Source of the DNA: an uncultured Oscillospiraceae bacterium
Lineage (GTDB): Bacteria; Bacillota; Clostridia; Oscillospirales; Acutalibacteraceae
Direction of reading: 5' to 3'
Assembly (NCBI GenBank): GCA_900545625.1
Contig: UQZS01000029.1
Coordinates: 1 to 19,914 of the forward strand
DNA length: 19,914 bases
Part shown: positions 1 to 7,767 of the stretch, piece after piece
Layout of the letters: each line of letters starts with the position of its first letter
How positions within the stretch are numbered: the first letter of the stretch is position 1
The notes under the pieces: generated by a model
Seen by the model: the letters and a program-made list of their open reading frames with translations, nothing else
Told to the model about the DNA's origin: nothing
Database searches by the model: none
Translations under genes and position numbers: made by a program

Positions 1-1376
1 CCGAGCAGCATCCCCGCAAGCACATCGCCGCTGCCGGCGGTCGCCATGCCTGCATTGCCGGTCATATTGACCGAAAACCGTTTGCCGTCCGCCGAGATCA
101 CCGTGCCGGCACCTTTCAGCACCACCGTCGCGCCCGTCTTTTCGCAAAGCGTGGCGCATGCGCCCATGCGGTCTGCCTGGATCTCCCGCGCTGTACAGCC
201 AAGCAGGCGCGCGGCTTCACCCGGGTGCGGGGTCAGGATGACCGGGGCTTTCGCTTCCCGTATCATATCTATGTCATCGCATACGGCGTTTATGCCGTCC
301 GCATCCAAAACCACGGGAACGCCTGCATTTTGCAGCACGGCGCGCACGATGGCCTTCGTATCATAATCGAGCCCCAACCCGCAGCCGACGAGGCAAGCCG
401 TTGCGTTGGACAGCGCATCCAGAAGCCGTTTTTCCTCCTGCGCCGAGATCCGACCGAAGCGGTTGGAAGCAAGCGGCAGAAGCACCTTTTCGGGCACGGC
501 CGCCGTGACCGCCGCGTATGCTTGCTCCGGAAAGGCCAGCCGCACCAGCCCCGCGCCGCATTCCACACAGGCGCCGCAGGCGAGCAGCGCGGCGCCGGGC
601 ATCTCATAGCTGCCCGCGATCACCAGCGCCTTGCCGAAATCGCCCTTGTTCGCATCGGCGGCGCGCTTCGGGAACAGCGCGGCAATATCTTTGTCCGAAA
701 AAGCGAACGTTTTGTTATAGGCTTTATAAAGCTCGTCCGGTATGCCGATAGACACCACTTGGATCTCTCCTGCAAATTCCCGCGCAGGGAAGGAAACCAG
801 CGCAGGCTTAAGCGCCATGACCGAAACAGTCAGGTCGGCCTTGAGCGGACGGCTTTGCAGCTGCGGGGTGTCGGCGCACACGCCGCTGGGCAGGTCGATG
901 GAGACCACAAACCCGCCGCAGGTTTCCGCAAACGCAAATAACGCTTGCAGATTTTCGGGCAGTGAACCCGCAAAGCCCGTGCCGAATACCGCGTCAATGA
1001 GAATGTCCGCCTTTTGCAGCAGCGCGCGCTGGCGCTCGCTTTGCGGCATGTAGTTTTCAACAGGGATGTCCAGTTCCTGAAGACGAATAAACATTTCCTG
1101 TGCATTATCGGCCTTCGGCTCGCCCGCAACAAGCAGCACATGCACGTCATAGCCGTTTTCAAACAGCTTGCGCGCCGCGACAAAGCCGTCGCCGCCGTTT
1201 TTCCCTTTGCCGCACAGCACGACGACATGCCGCTTGTCCGTCGCATCAAAGCGCGTCCGGATGACCTTGGCGCAGGCGGCGCCCGCGTTTTCCATCAGCC
1301 GCAGATAGGAAATGCCGCTTTCGTCTGCGGCCGCCTCTACGGCTTTGATCTGTTCGGAAGTTAAAATACGCATCAT
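1..1376 (-). CDS. nnr: Bifunctional NAD(P)HX epimerase/dehydratase, 3' end cut by window edge
   Basis: Repairs hydrated NADH/NADPH: the N-terminal YjeF_N domain epimerises R/S-NAD(P)HX and the C-terminal ribokinase-like domain dehydrates S-NAD(P)HX using a nucleotide phosphate donor. I translated this frame by hand; it stays open to base 1, giving 458 codons. Seen: MENAG at residues 28-32 and GKGKNGGDG at 56-64 (epimerase dinucleotide motif), then in the second domain TPHPGE at 382-387 and AGSGDVLAG around 447-454, the dehydratase active-site signature with Asp451. Family length is about 500 residues, so roughly 40-50 C-terminal residues lie outside. The start chosen (ATG at 1376-1374) overlaps the acpS TGA as ATGA, with GGAG 12 bases upstream; an adjacent ATG at 1373 is an alternative. 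It is translationally coupled to acpS, a common pairing in Firmicutes. Confidence 0.95.
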   Translation of the reverse strand, partial: MMRILTSEQIKAVEAAADESGISYLRLMENAGAACAKVIRTRFDATDKRHVVVLCGKGKNGGDGFVAARKLFENGYDVHVLLVAGEPKADNAQEMFIRLQELDIPVENYMPQSERQRALLQKADILIDAVFGTGFAGSLPENLQALFAFAETCGGFVVSIDLPSGVCADTPQLQSRPLKADLTVSVMALKPALVSFPAREFAGEIQVVSIGIPDELYKAYNKTFAFSDKDIAALFPKRAADANKGDFGKALVIAGSYEMPGAALLACGACVECGAGLVRLAFPEQAYAAVTAAVPEKVLLPLASNRFGRISAQEEKRLLDALSNATACLVGCGLGLDYDTKAIVRAVLQNAGVPVVLDADGINAVCDDIDMIREAKAPVILTPHPGEAARLLGCTAREIQADRMGACATLCEKTGATVVLKGAGTVISADGKRFSVNMTGNAGMATAGSGDVLAGMLL

Positions 1377-1753
1377 GGGTTTGCGTCTCCTTTCTCAATC
1401 GCTGTGACCATCGCCGCCGCGAGTGTGCCTGTGTGCGTGATGCTCAATGTGAATTCGAGCGCGCGCGCTTCGGCGAGCGCCGCGGCCTTTCCCGAAAGTG
1501 CAAAATACGGCGCGCCGAGCGGATCGTGCAGCACCTCGACCTCGCAAAGCGCGAAGCCGCGGATCCCGGTGCCCAGTGCCTTCGCAAACGCCTCTTTTGC
1601 CGCGAACGCACCGGCCAGATGCTCTGCCTTTTCGCCGCGCTGTATCCATTCTGCACGCTCGCGTGCACCGAATACACGTTCCAAGAATACAGGGGACTGT
1701 GCCGAGCGGCGGATGCGCTCGATCTCCACAAGGTCTATGCCGTTTCGCAGCAT
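1373..1753 (-). CDS. acpS: Holo-[acyl-carrier-protein] synthase
   Basis: Transfers 4'-phosphopantetheine from CoA to the serine of apo-ACP, activating it for fatty-acid synthesis in the cytosol. The product is 126 residues, the usual AcpS size. Seen: GIDLVEIERI at residues 5-14, carrying the Mg-binding Asp7; AAKEAFAKALGTG at 51-63, carrying the catalytic Glu54 and the KExxxKA signature; and the C-terminal SITHTG strand. The frame is open further upstream, but the ATG at 1753 has GGAGA seven bases before it and directly precedes the conserved N-terminus, so it is taken as the start. It is the first gene of an acpS-nnr unit driven by the minus-strand arm of the divergent promoter at 1785-1812. 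Confidence 0.96.
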   Translation of the reverse strand: MLRNGIDLVEIERIRRSAQSPVFLERVFGARERAEWIQRGEKAEHLAGAFAAKEAFAKALGTGIRGFALCEVEVLHDPLGAPYFALSGKAAALAEARALEFTLSITHTGTLAAAMVTAIEKGDANP

Positions 1754-1783
1754 ATGTCCGTCTCCTTTCAAGCGCTTTATGTG

Positions 1784-1848
1784 CATTGTACCACATTTTT
1801 GCCGGAAAGAAAATATTTGTTGAAATCCGGGCAAAATATGGTACAATG
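1784..1848. promoter_or_regulatory. Divergent, nearly palindromic acpS/nagB promoter pair
   Basis: Two outward-facing sigma-A-type promoters share this stretch. Plus strand (nagB): TTGAAA at 1820-1825, 16 bp, TACAAT at 1842-1847. Minus strand (acpS): TTTCTT at 1812-1807, 16 bp, TACAAT at 1790-1785. The outer arms 1784-1806 and 1826-1848 are inverted copies matching at 20 of 23 positions, so both -10 boxes and both spacers lie in the repeat and the two -35 boxes are 7 bp apart. Transcript starts are predicted near 1778 (minus) and 1854 (plus). Box positions are read directly; activity and any shared regulator are inferred. Confidence 0.7.
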
Positions 1849-1888
1849 TTCTCGCACAGATAGGAAAGTTAAGGAGCAGGGTGAAAAA

Positions 1889-2608
1889 ATGCAACTGATC
1901 ATTATGGAAAATGCCGCCCAGATCGGCGAAGCGGCGGGAAAATTGTTTGTGGATGCCATCAATAAAAAGCCGAATATCGTACTTGGGCTTGCGACGGGGG
2001 CGTCGCCCGTGCCGACGTATCAGTACATATACAAAGCGTATGAACGCGGCGAAGTGAGCCTGCGCGATGTGACGACCTATAATCTTGACGAATATGTCGG
2101 GCTGCCGAAGTCCGATAAAAACAGCTACTACACCTTCATGCACCGTGAGCTGTTCGATCACACGGACATCCGCGAGGAAAACGTGCATTTTCTTGACGGC
2201 AACGCCGAGGATGCCGAGGCGGAGTGCGCGCGCTATGATGCGGAGCTTGACCGCGCGGGCGTGGACATCCAGCTTTTAGGCGTGGGCAGAAACGGGCATA
2301 TTGGTTTTAACGAGCCGTCCATTTGCTTCACGCGCGGCGCGTTCAAGGTCAAGCTGACAGAGAGCACGATCGAGGCAAATTCGCAGTATTTCGACGAAAA
2401 CCCCATGCCGCACTATGCGTTGACCATGGGCGTCGGTTCCATTATGAAGGCGAAAAAGATCGTGATGATCGCCACGGGTGCTGCCAAGGCGGACGCCATG
2501 GCGGCGATGATCAAGGGTGAGGTCACGCCGGTCTGCCCTGCGTCGATCCTCCAGTTCCACCACGACGTCGTCGTGTATATGGACAAGGAAGCGGCACGGC
2601 TGCTGTAA
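1889..2608 (+). CDS. nagB: Glucosamine-6-phosphate deaminase
   Basis: Converts glucosamine-6-phosphate to fructose-6-phosphate and ammonia, the step that brings amino sugars into glycolysis. The product is 239 residues, typical for the short Firmicute NagB, which lacks the C-terminal allosteric extension of the E. coli enzyme. Seen: NLDEYVGLP with Asp67 (equivalent to the E. coli proton-shuttling Asp72), and GVGRNGHIGFNEP with His137 and Glu142 of the ring-opening triad. The frame runs far upstream, but the ATG at 1889 follows AAGGAG (1871-1876) and begins the conserved MQLIIMENA N-terminus. It is a single gene between the divergent promoter and the terminator at 2632. No nagA or PTS gene is next to it here. 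Confidence 0.96.
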   Translation: MQLIIMENAAQIGEAAGKLFVDAINKKPNIVLGLATGASPVPTYQYIYKAYERGEVSLRDVTTYNLDEYVGLPKSDKNSYYTFMHRELFDHTDIREENVHFLDGNAEDAEAECARYDAELDRAGVDIQLLGVGRNGHIGFNEPSICFTRGAFKVKLTESTIEANSQYFDENPMPHYALTMGVGSIMKAKKIVMIATGAAKADAMAAMIKGEVTPVCPASILQFHHDVVVYMDKEAARLL

Positions 2609-2631
2609 GAAAACGTTTATATCAACAAAAC

Positions 2632-2664
2632 AACACGGGCAAGCCGCTGCGGCTTGCCCGTGTT
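2632..2664 (+). terminator. Terminator hairpin after nagB
   Basis: A perfect 15-bp inverted repeat (2632-2646 with 2650-2664, loop CTG) starts 23 bases after the nagB stop. It is preceded by A-rich and followed by T-rich sequence (TTTAGTTTGT), fitting a rho-independent terminator for nagB that could also act in the opposite direction. Confidence 0.85.
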
Positions 2665-2711
2665 TAGTTTGTAGCGAAATTTCTTCGAAAAACAAATACA
2701 AAAATTTTCGT

Positions 2712-2864
2712 CCACCTTTTATAAAAGGTGGCGGGGTCGAGGGGCAGCGCCCCCCGTCGCGTCCCGCAGGACGCGAAATTCTTTTTCTTCAAGACGCGCA
2801 GGAGGGGAGATGGAACAGTCCGGTGGACTGTTCCATCCGGGGAACCCTCGCCGGGGGTTCCCCG
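2712..2864. repeat. Cluster of five hairpins (REP-like palindromic region)
   Basis: The gap between nagB and fhs carries five consecutive inverted repeats: a perfect 20-base palindrome CCACCTTTTATAAAAGGTGG at 2712-2731; a GC hairpin at about 2738-2756 (GGGGC, loop AGC, GCCCC); TCGCGTCC/GGACGCGA at 2757-2776; TGGAACAGTCC/GGACTGTTCCA with a 3-base loop at 2811-2835; and CGGGGAACCC/GGGTTCCCCG with a 7-base loop at 2838-2864. No convincing coding frame with a ribosome binding site crosses it. It resembles mosaic intergenic repeats of Clostridia, but that comparison is from memory. It lies downstream of both convergent genes and may help end or stabilise their transcripts. Confidence 0.75.
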
Positions 2865-2890
2865 TGCCTGTGTTGATCACACTAAGGAAA

Positions 2891-4561
2891 TCAGAACAAC
2901 CCCGAGATCACGCCGTTTTCGTCCACATCGATGTTTTCCGCAGCGGGGACTTTCGGCAGCCCCGGCATGGTCATGATGTCCCCCGTCAGCGCTACAACGA
3001 AGCCGGCGCCTGCGGACAGGCGTACCTCGCGCACGGTCAGCGTAAAGCCCTCGGGCTTGCCGAGCAGGGCGGGATTGTCCGAAAGCGAATACTGTGTTTT
3101 GGCAATGCACACGGGCAGCTTATCTTCTCCGAGCGCCTCTATCTCGGCGATGGATTTTTTCACCGCCGCCGTAAACGTCACGCCGTCTGCACGGTAGATT
3201 TCTTTGGCGATGGTTTCGATCTTTTCGGGGATGGTAAGCGCTGTGTCATAGAGCGGATGGTATGCGGACGGCTGTTCATCGATGGTGCGGCAGACCTTTT
3301 GCGCGAGATCTGCGCCGCCTTCGCCGCCCTTTGCGAACACTTCGGTAAGCGAAACGGGCGCGCCCATCTCCTTGCAGACCCGCTCTACTACGGCGATCTC
3401 CGCGTCGGTATCGGTATGGAAGCGGTTGATCGCCACCACCACGGGCACGCCGTATTTGCGCATGTTCTCCAGATGCGTTTTCAAATTGACAATGCCTTTT
3501 TCAAGCGCTTCAACGTTCTCTTCGCCCAAATCCGTTTTCGCCACGCCGCCGTTGTATTTGAGTGCGCGAATGGTCGCGACCAGCACCACGCAGGCGGGCT
3601 TAAGCCCCGCGACACGGCATTTGATATCGAGGAATTTTTCCGCACCGAGATCCGCGCCGAAGCCCGCTTCCGTGATGCAGTAGTCGGCGAGCTTGAGCGC
3701 CATTTTGGTCGCCGTGACGGAGTTGCACCCGTGGGCGATGTTCGCAAACGGCCCGCCGTGCATGAGCGCGGGCGTGTTTTCGAGCGTCTGCACGAGGTTC
3801 GGCTTGATCGCGTCGCGCAGCAGCGCCGCCATCGCGCCTACCGCGTTAAGGTCGCGCGCGTAAACCGGCTTGCCGTCATAGGTGTAGGCAACAAGCATTC
3901 GGCCCAAGCGTTCTTTTAAGTCTTCCATATCCGCCGCAAGGCACAAAATCGCCATGACCTCGCTTGCGACGGTGATCATGAACCCGTCCTCACGCGGCAC
4001 ACCGTTGACCTTGCCGCCCAAGCCCACCACAACGTTACGCAGTGCGCGGTCGTTCATATCGAGACACCGCTTCAAAAGCACGCGGCGCGGATCTACACGC
4101 AGTGCGTTGCCCTGCTGCAGGTGGTTGTCAAGCATCGCGCACAGCAGGTTGTTCGCAGCGGTGAGCGCGTGCATGTCACCCGTAAAATGCAGGTTGATGT
4201 CCTCCATCGGCACGACCTGCGCATAGCCGCCGCCCGCAGCGCCGCCCTTCACACCGAACACGGGCCCCATAGAGGGTTCGCGCAGCGCGATGATCGCGTT
4301 TTTGCCGATCTTCTGCATTGCTTCGCCCAGTCCCACTGTCACGGTCGTTTTGCCCTCGCCGGCGGGGGTGGGGTTGATGGCGGTGACGAGGATCAATTTT
4401 CCGTCCGGTTTATCGCGCAGCTTCTCGCGCAAAGAAAGGGGCAGCTTCGCCTTATATTTGCCGTAAAGCTCGAGATCGTCCGCATTTACGCCGAGGCGCG
4501 CGGCGATTTCCGAAATGGGCAGCATCTCTGCCGCTTGTGCGATTTCAATGTCTGAACGCAT
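2891..4561 (-). CDS. fhs: Formate-tetrahydrofolate ligase
   Basis: Makes 10-formyl-THF from formate, THF and ATP, feeding one-carbon units into purines, or serving the methyl branch of the Wood-Ljungdahl pathway where that exists. The product is 556 residues, the normal FTHFS size. Seen: TPAGEGKT P-loop at residues 65-72; the signature [20 protein letters not shown] with [13 protein letters not shown] after it; and the C-terminal [20 protein letters not shown] block. The frame is open for 20 more codons upstream, but the ATG at 4561 has GGAGGAAG just upstream and matches the family N-terminus. It is transcribed alone; no folD or acetyl-CoA synthase genes are visible here, so acetogenesis cannot be claimed. 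Confidence 0.97.
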   Translation of the reverse strand: MRSDIEIAQAAEMLPISEIAARLGVNADDLELYGKYKAKLPLSLREKLRDKPDGKLILVTAINPTPAGEGKTTVTVGLGEAMQKIGKNAIIALREPSMGPVFGVKGGAAGGGYAQVVPMEDINLHFTGDMHALTAANNLLCAMLDNHLQQGNALRVDPRRVLLKRCLDMNDRALRNVVVGLGGKVNGVPREDGFMITVASEVMAILCLAADMEDLKERLGRMLVAYTYDGKPVYARDLNAVGAMAALLRDAIKPNLVQTLENTPALMHGGPFANIAHGCNSVTATKMALKLADYCITEAGFGADLGAEKFLDIKCRVAGLKPACVVLVATIRALKYNGGVAKTDLGEENVEALEKGIVNLKTHLENMRKYGVPVVVAINRFHTDTDAEIAVVERVCKEMGAPVSLTEVFAKGGEGGADLAQKVCRTIDEQPSAYHPLYDTALTIPEKIETIAKEIYRADGVTFTAAVKKSIAEIEALGEDKLPVCIAKTQYSLSDNPALLGKPEGFTLTVREVRLSAGAGFVVALTGDIMTMPGLPKVPAAENIDVDENGVISGLF

Positions 4562-4626
4562 GAACTCTTCCTCCCGATATTTTCGATTTCCCCGCACTTT
4601 GGGGGCACATCCTTTATACATGTTTT

Positions 4627-4655
4627 ATTATACTGAATTTGCTGCCGTAAAACAA
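4627..4655 (-). promoter_or_regulatory. Promoter of fhs
   Basis: On the minus strand TTGTTT (4655-4650), a 17-bp spacer and a perfect TATAAT (4632-4627) precede fhs, giving a 5' leader of about 60 bases. I see no riboswitch-like fold in the leader. Confidence 0.7.
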
Positions 4656-4675
4656 GCATTTTCAGGGAAATAAAG

Positions 4676-4704
4676 TTGACAAGCGAAAGGCAGAAATGTA
4701 TAAT
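4676..4704 (+). promoter_or_regulatory. Consensus sigma-A promoter of the alaS operon
   Basis: TTGACA at 4676-4681, exactly 17 bp, then TATAAT at 4699-4704: a full match to the sigma-A/sigma-70 consensus. The predicted start near 4711 leaves a leader of only about 68 bases before alaS, too short for a T-box. It probably drives alaS and the genes after it. Confidence 0.9.
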
Positions 4705-4778
4705 CGTTTCAATACTTTTTTTGGACAATCTATTAGAAACGCGGCGCGCAGCGCTGCGGCTTAAGGAGCATACGGCAT

Positions 4779-7418
4779 ATGGAATGGACAGGGCTTAACG
4801 AACTGCGGGAAAAATATCTTTCCTTTTTTGAAAGCAAGGGGCATCTGCGGCTGCCGAGCTTTTCGCTTGTCCCGCGCGACGACAAAAGCCTGCTGCTGAT
4901 CAACTCAGGTATGGCGCCGATGAAAAAATACTTCACGGGCGAGGTGACGCCGCCGCGCAAGCGCGTGACCACCTGCCAGAAGTGCATCCGCACGCCCGAC
5001 ATCGAAAACGTCGGCAAGACCGCACGCCACGGCACGTATTTTGAGATGCTCGGCAACTTTTCATTCGGCGACTATTTCAAAAAAGAGGTCATCCCGTGGG
5101 CGTGGGAATTCTGCACCAAGGTCATGGAAATGGACCCCGAAAAGCTGTATATCAGTGTGTATCTCGACGATGACGAGGCGTATGACATCTGGACGAAGGA
5201 CGTCGGCGTCAAGGAATCCCACATGGTGCGCTTCGGCAAAGAAGATAACTTCTGGGAGCACGGCGCAGGCCCGTGCGGACCGTGCTCGGAGATCTACTAT
5301 GACCGCGGCGAAAAATACGGCTGCGGCAAGCCCGACTGCAAGGTCGGCTGCGAGTGCGACCGCTATATCGAATTTTGGAACCTTGTGTTCACGCAGTTTG
5401 AAAACGACGGCAATGACAATTATACCCGCCTTGCCCACCCGAACATCGACACGGGCATGGGGCTTGAGCGTCTGGCGTGCATCGCGCAGGATGTGGACAA
5501 CCTGTTTGAGGTCGATACCGTCCAGAACATCATGAAACACATTATGCGGATTGCGGGCGTGCAGTACCACGAAAACGAGCACACCGACGTGTCGCTGCGC
5601 GTTATCACCGACCATGTGCGCAGCACCACGATGATGCTCGGCGACGGCGTGATGCCCTCGAACGAAGGGCGCGGCTATGTGCTTCGCCGGCTTCTGCGCC
5701 GCGCGGTGCGGCACGGCAGGCTGCTGGGCATCGACCGTCCGTTCCTGTACGAGGTCGCTGAAACGGTCATTCAGGAAAATAAAAACGCCTATCCCGAGCT
5801 TGTCGAAAAGCATGACTATATCGTCAATGTCATCCGGGCCGAGGAGGAAAACTTCGCGCGCACGCTTGATGCGGGTGTGCAGCGTTTTGAAAAAATGGCG
5901 GACGCCGCGAATGGAAAGGAGCTCTCCGGCAAGGATGCTTTCCTGCTGTCCGACACGTTCGGCTTCCCGCTGGATCTCACAAAAGATCTGCTCGAGGAAC
6001 GCGGCATGACCGTGGACGAGGAAGCCTTTTACAAGCTTGTCGCCGAGCAGCGTGAGCGCGCAAGAAACGCCCACAAGGATGCGGGCAAGGAGGCGTGGCT
6101 CGGCTCGGATGACGCGGTAAAGGATCTTACCGCGACGGAATTTGCGGGCTATACGGCGTTCGACTGCGATGCCAAGGTGCTTGCCGTTTTGACCGACGGC
6201 GAACGCGCCGAATCCGTGGCCGCAGGCAAAGAAGCTGTGCTTGTGCTCGACAAGACCGTGTTTTACGGCGAGGGCGGCGGGCAGGTCGGCGACATCGGCG
6301 AGATCGTCGGCGACGGCTTCACCTTTACCGTCACCAATACCACCAAGACCGCACAGGGCGTTTACCTGCACCACGGCAAGCTGACGGCCGGTGAAGAGAT
6401 TGCCGTCGGCGCGGCGGTGACCGCGAAGATCGATAAAGAAACGCGGCGCGCAACCATGCGCAACCACACGGCGGCACACCTTTTGCAGGCGGCGCTGCGG
6501 CAGGTGCTCGGCACGCATGTCGAACAGGCTGGCCAGTTGGTCAACGCGCGCGAAATGCGTTTTGACTTTACACACTTTTCTGCGCTTACAAGCGAAGAAC
6601 TTTCGCGCGTGGAGGAAACGGTCAACCGCGTTATCTTTGAAGCACTGCCCGTCTCCACGGCGGAAATGCCGATCGAGGAAGCCAAGAAAATGGGCGCTAT
6701 GGCGCTGTTCAGCGAAAAATACGGCGACGTTGTGCGCGTTGTCAAAGTCGGCGATTTCTCGACCGAGCTTTGCGGCGGCACGCATGTGGAAAATACGGCG
6801 ATGCTCGGGCTTTTCAAGATTACGTCCGAATCATCCGTCGCCGCGGGTGTGCGGCGCATCACCGCTGTAACAGGCACGGGACTTCTTGCGCACCTGCGTG
6901 AAACGGACGCCCTGCTTGCGAAAACGGCTGCGGCGCTCAAGGCGACCTCCCCGCAGGAGATCCCCGCGCGCGCCGAAGCGCTCATTACAGAGCAGAAGGC
7001 TGCGGAAAAGGAAGTTGAAAAGCTCCATGGGGAGATCAACACCTATAAGACTGCCGGGCTGCTTGCAGGTGCGGTGGACGTTGGCGGCGTTAAGCTGATC
7101 GTCTATTATGCGGGCGATGAAACGCCCGAAAACCTGCGCTCCATCGCCGAAACGGCACGCGGCCTTGCCGACAACGCCGTAGCGGTCGTCGCGGGTACGA
7201 ATTCCGAAAAAGGTACGGTCACGTTTGCGTGTGCCTGTGCCGCAGACGCCGTGAAGCTCGGCGCACATGCGGGCAACATTGTGCGCGAAGTTGCAAAGAT
7301 CGCGGGTGGTTCCGGCGGCGGCAAGCCCGATATGGCGATGGCAGGCGGCAAGGACGTTTCCAAGGTGGATGATGCGCTCATGCGTGCGGATGAGATCGTC
7401 CGCGCACAGCTTAAATAA
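4779..7418 (+). CDS. alaS: Alanine-tRNA ligase
   Basis: Charges tRNA-Ala and hydrolyses mischarged Ser/Gly-tRNA-Ala. The product is 879 residues, full length. Domains: class II catalytic core, residues 1 to about 245 (GNFSFGDYFK motif 2 region, GMGLER motif 3 at 226-231); a helical tRNA-recognition domain to about 460; an editing domain with the zinc ligands HTAAH (His563, His567) and CGGTH (Cys665, His669); and a C-Ala domain from about 730 with a Gly-rich GGSGGGKPDMA segment. A Cys-rich insertion between catalytic motifs (CGKPDCKVGCECD, before YIEFWNLVF) is typical of clostridial enzymes. AAGGAG lies about 10 bases before the ATG. It is first in a plus-strand operon and starts immediately with the EWTGLNELREK family N-terminus. 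Confidence 0.98.
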   Translation: MEWTGLNELREKYLSFFESKGHLRLPSFSLVPRDDKSLLLINSGMAPMKKYFTGEVTPPRKRVTTCQKCIRTPDIENVGKTARHGTYFEMLGNFSFGDYFKKEVIPWAWEFCTKVMEMDPEKLYISVYLDDDEAYDIWTKDVGVKESHMVRFGKEDNFWEHGAGPCGPCSEIYYDRGEKYGCGKPDCKVGCECDRYIEFWNLVFTQFENDGNDNYTRLAHPNIDTGMGLERLACIAQDVDNLFEVDTVQNIMKHIMRIAGVQYHENEHTDVSLRVITDHVRSTTMMLGDGVMPSNEGRGYVLRRLLRRAVRHGRLLGIDRPFLYEVAETVIQENKNAYPELVEKHDYIVNVIRAEEENFARTLDAGVQRFEKMADAANGKELSGKDAFLLSDTFGFPLDLTKDLLEERGMTVDEEAFYKLVAEQRERARNAHKDAGKEAWLGSDDAVKDLTATEFAGYTAFDCDAKVLAVLTDGERAESVAAGKEAVLVLDKTVFYGEGGGQVGDIGEIVGDGFTFTVTNTTKTAQGVYLHHGKLTAGEEIAVGAAVTAKIDKETRRATMRNHTAAHLLQAALRQVLGTHVEQAGQLVNAREMRFDFTHFSALTSEELSRVEETVNRVIFEALPVSTAEMPIEEAKKMGAMALFSEKYGDVVRVVKVGDFSTELCGGTHVENTAMLGLFKITSESSVAAGVRRITAVTGTGLLAHLRETDALLAKTAAALKATSPQEIPARAEALITEQKAAEKEVEKLHGEINTYKTAGLLAGAVDVGGVKLIVYYAGDETPENLRSIAETARGLADNAVAVVAGTNSEKGTVTFACACAADAVKLGAHAGNIVREVAKIAGGSGGGKPDMAMAGGKDVSKVDDALMRADEIVRAQLK

Positions 7419-7430
7419 GGAGGAAGGCTT

Positions 7431-7766
7431 ATGGATTGCGTATTTTGTAAGATCGTCGCGGGGGAGATCCCCTCGAAAAAACTCTATGAGGATGCGCTTT
7501 GCTGCGCCTTCTACGACCTGAACCCACAGGCGGAAACGCATTTCCTCGTTGTCCCCAAAACCCATATCGCCTCGGCGCAGGACATCACCGCCGAGACCGC
7601 GCCTGTTGTGGCACATATTTTCGAGGTGATCCCGCAGCTTTGCAAAGAGCTTAGGCTTTCGGGCTACCGCATCATCAACAATTGCGGCGCAAGCGCGGGG
7701 CAGACGGTCATGCATCTGCATTTCCACGTGCTTTCGGGTCCCAATCTCGGCGAACGGCTCGTTTGA
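7431..7766 (+). CDS. HIT-family (Hint-like) nucleotide hydrolase
   Basis: A 111-residue histidine-triad protein of the HINT/PKCI branch, which typically hydrolyses purine nucleoside phosphoramidates and aminoacyl-adenylates. Seen: CVFCKIVAGEIPS at residues 3-15 with the CxxC pair found in zinc-binding members; YDLNPQAETHFLVVPKTHI; and the catalytic triad MHLHFHVL with His95, His97 and His99 (the last is the nucleophile by position). A strong AAGGAGG precedes the ATG, only 12 bases after the alaS stop. The pairing with an aminoacyl-tRNA synthetase is suggestive because HINT proteins can act on aminoacyl-AMP, but that link is inference. Confidence 0.95.
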   Translation: MDCVFCKIVAGEIPSKKLYEDALCCAFYDLNPQAETHFLVVPKTHIASAQDITAETAPVVAHIFEVIPQLCKELRLSGYRIINNCGASAGQTVMHLHFHVLSGPNLGERLV

Positions 7767-7767
7767 T

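Noticed and set aside
225..941. Plus-strand open frame opposite nnr
   Set aside because: The opposite strand encodes an unambiguous YjeF-type protein; this frame has no motif support.
2810..3919. Long plus-strand open frame opposite fhs
   Set aside because: Antisense shadow of a full, conserved fhs; no family motifs and low-complexity His/Arg-rich composition.
5061..6785. 574-codon minus-strand open frame within alaS
   Set aside because: Antisense to intact alaS with conserved motifs; GC-rich codon bias produces long mirror frames.
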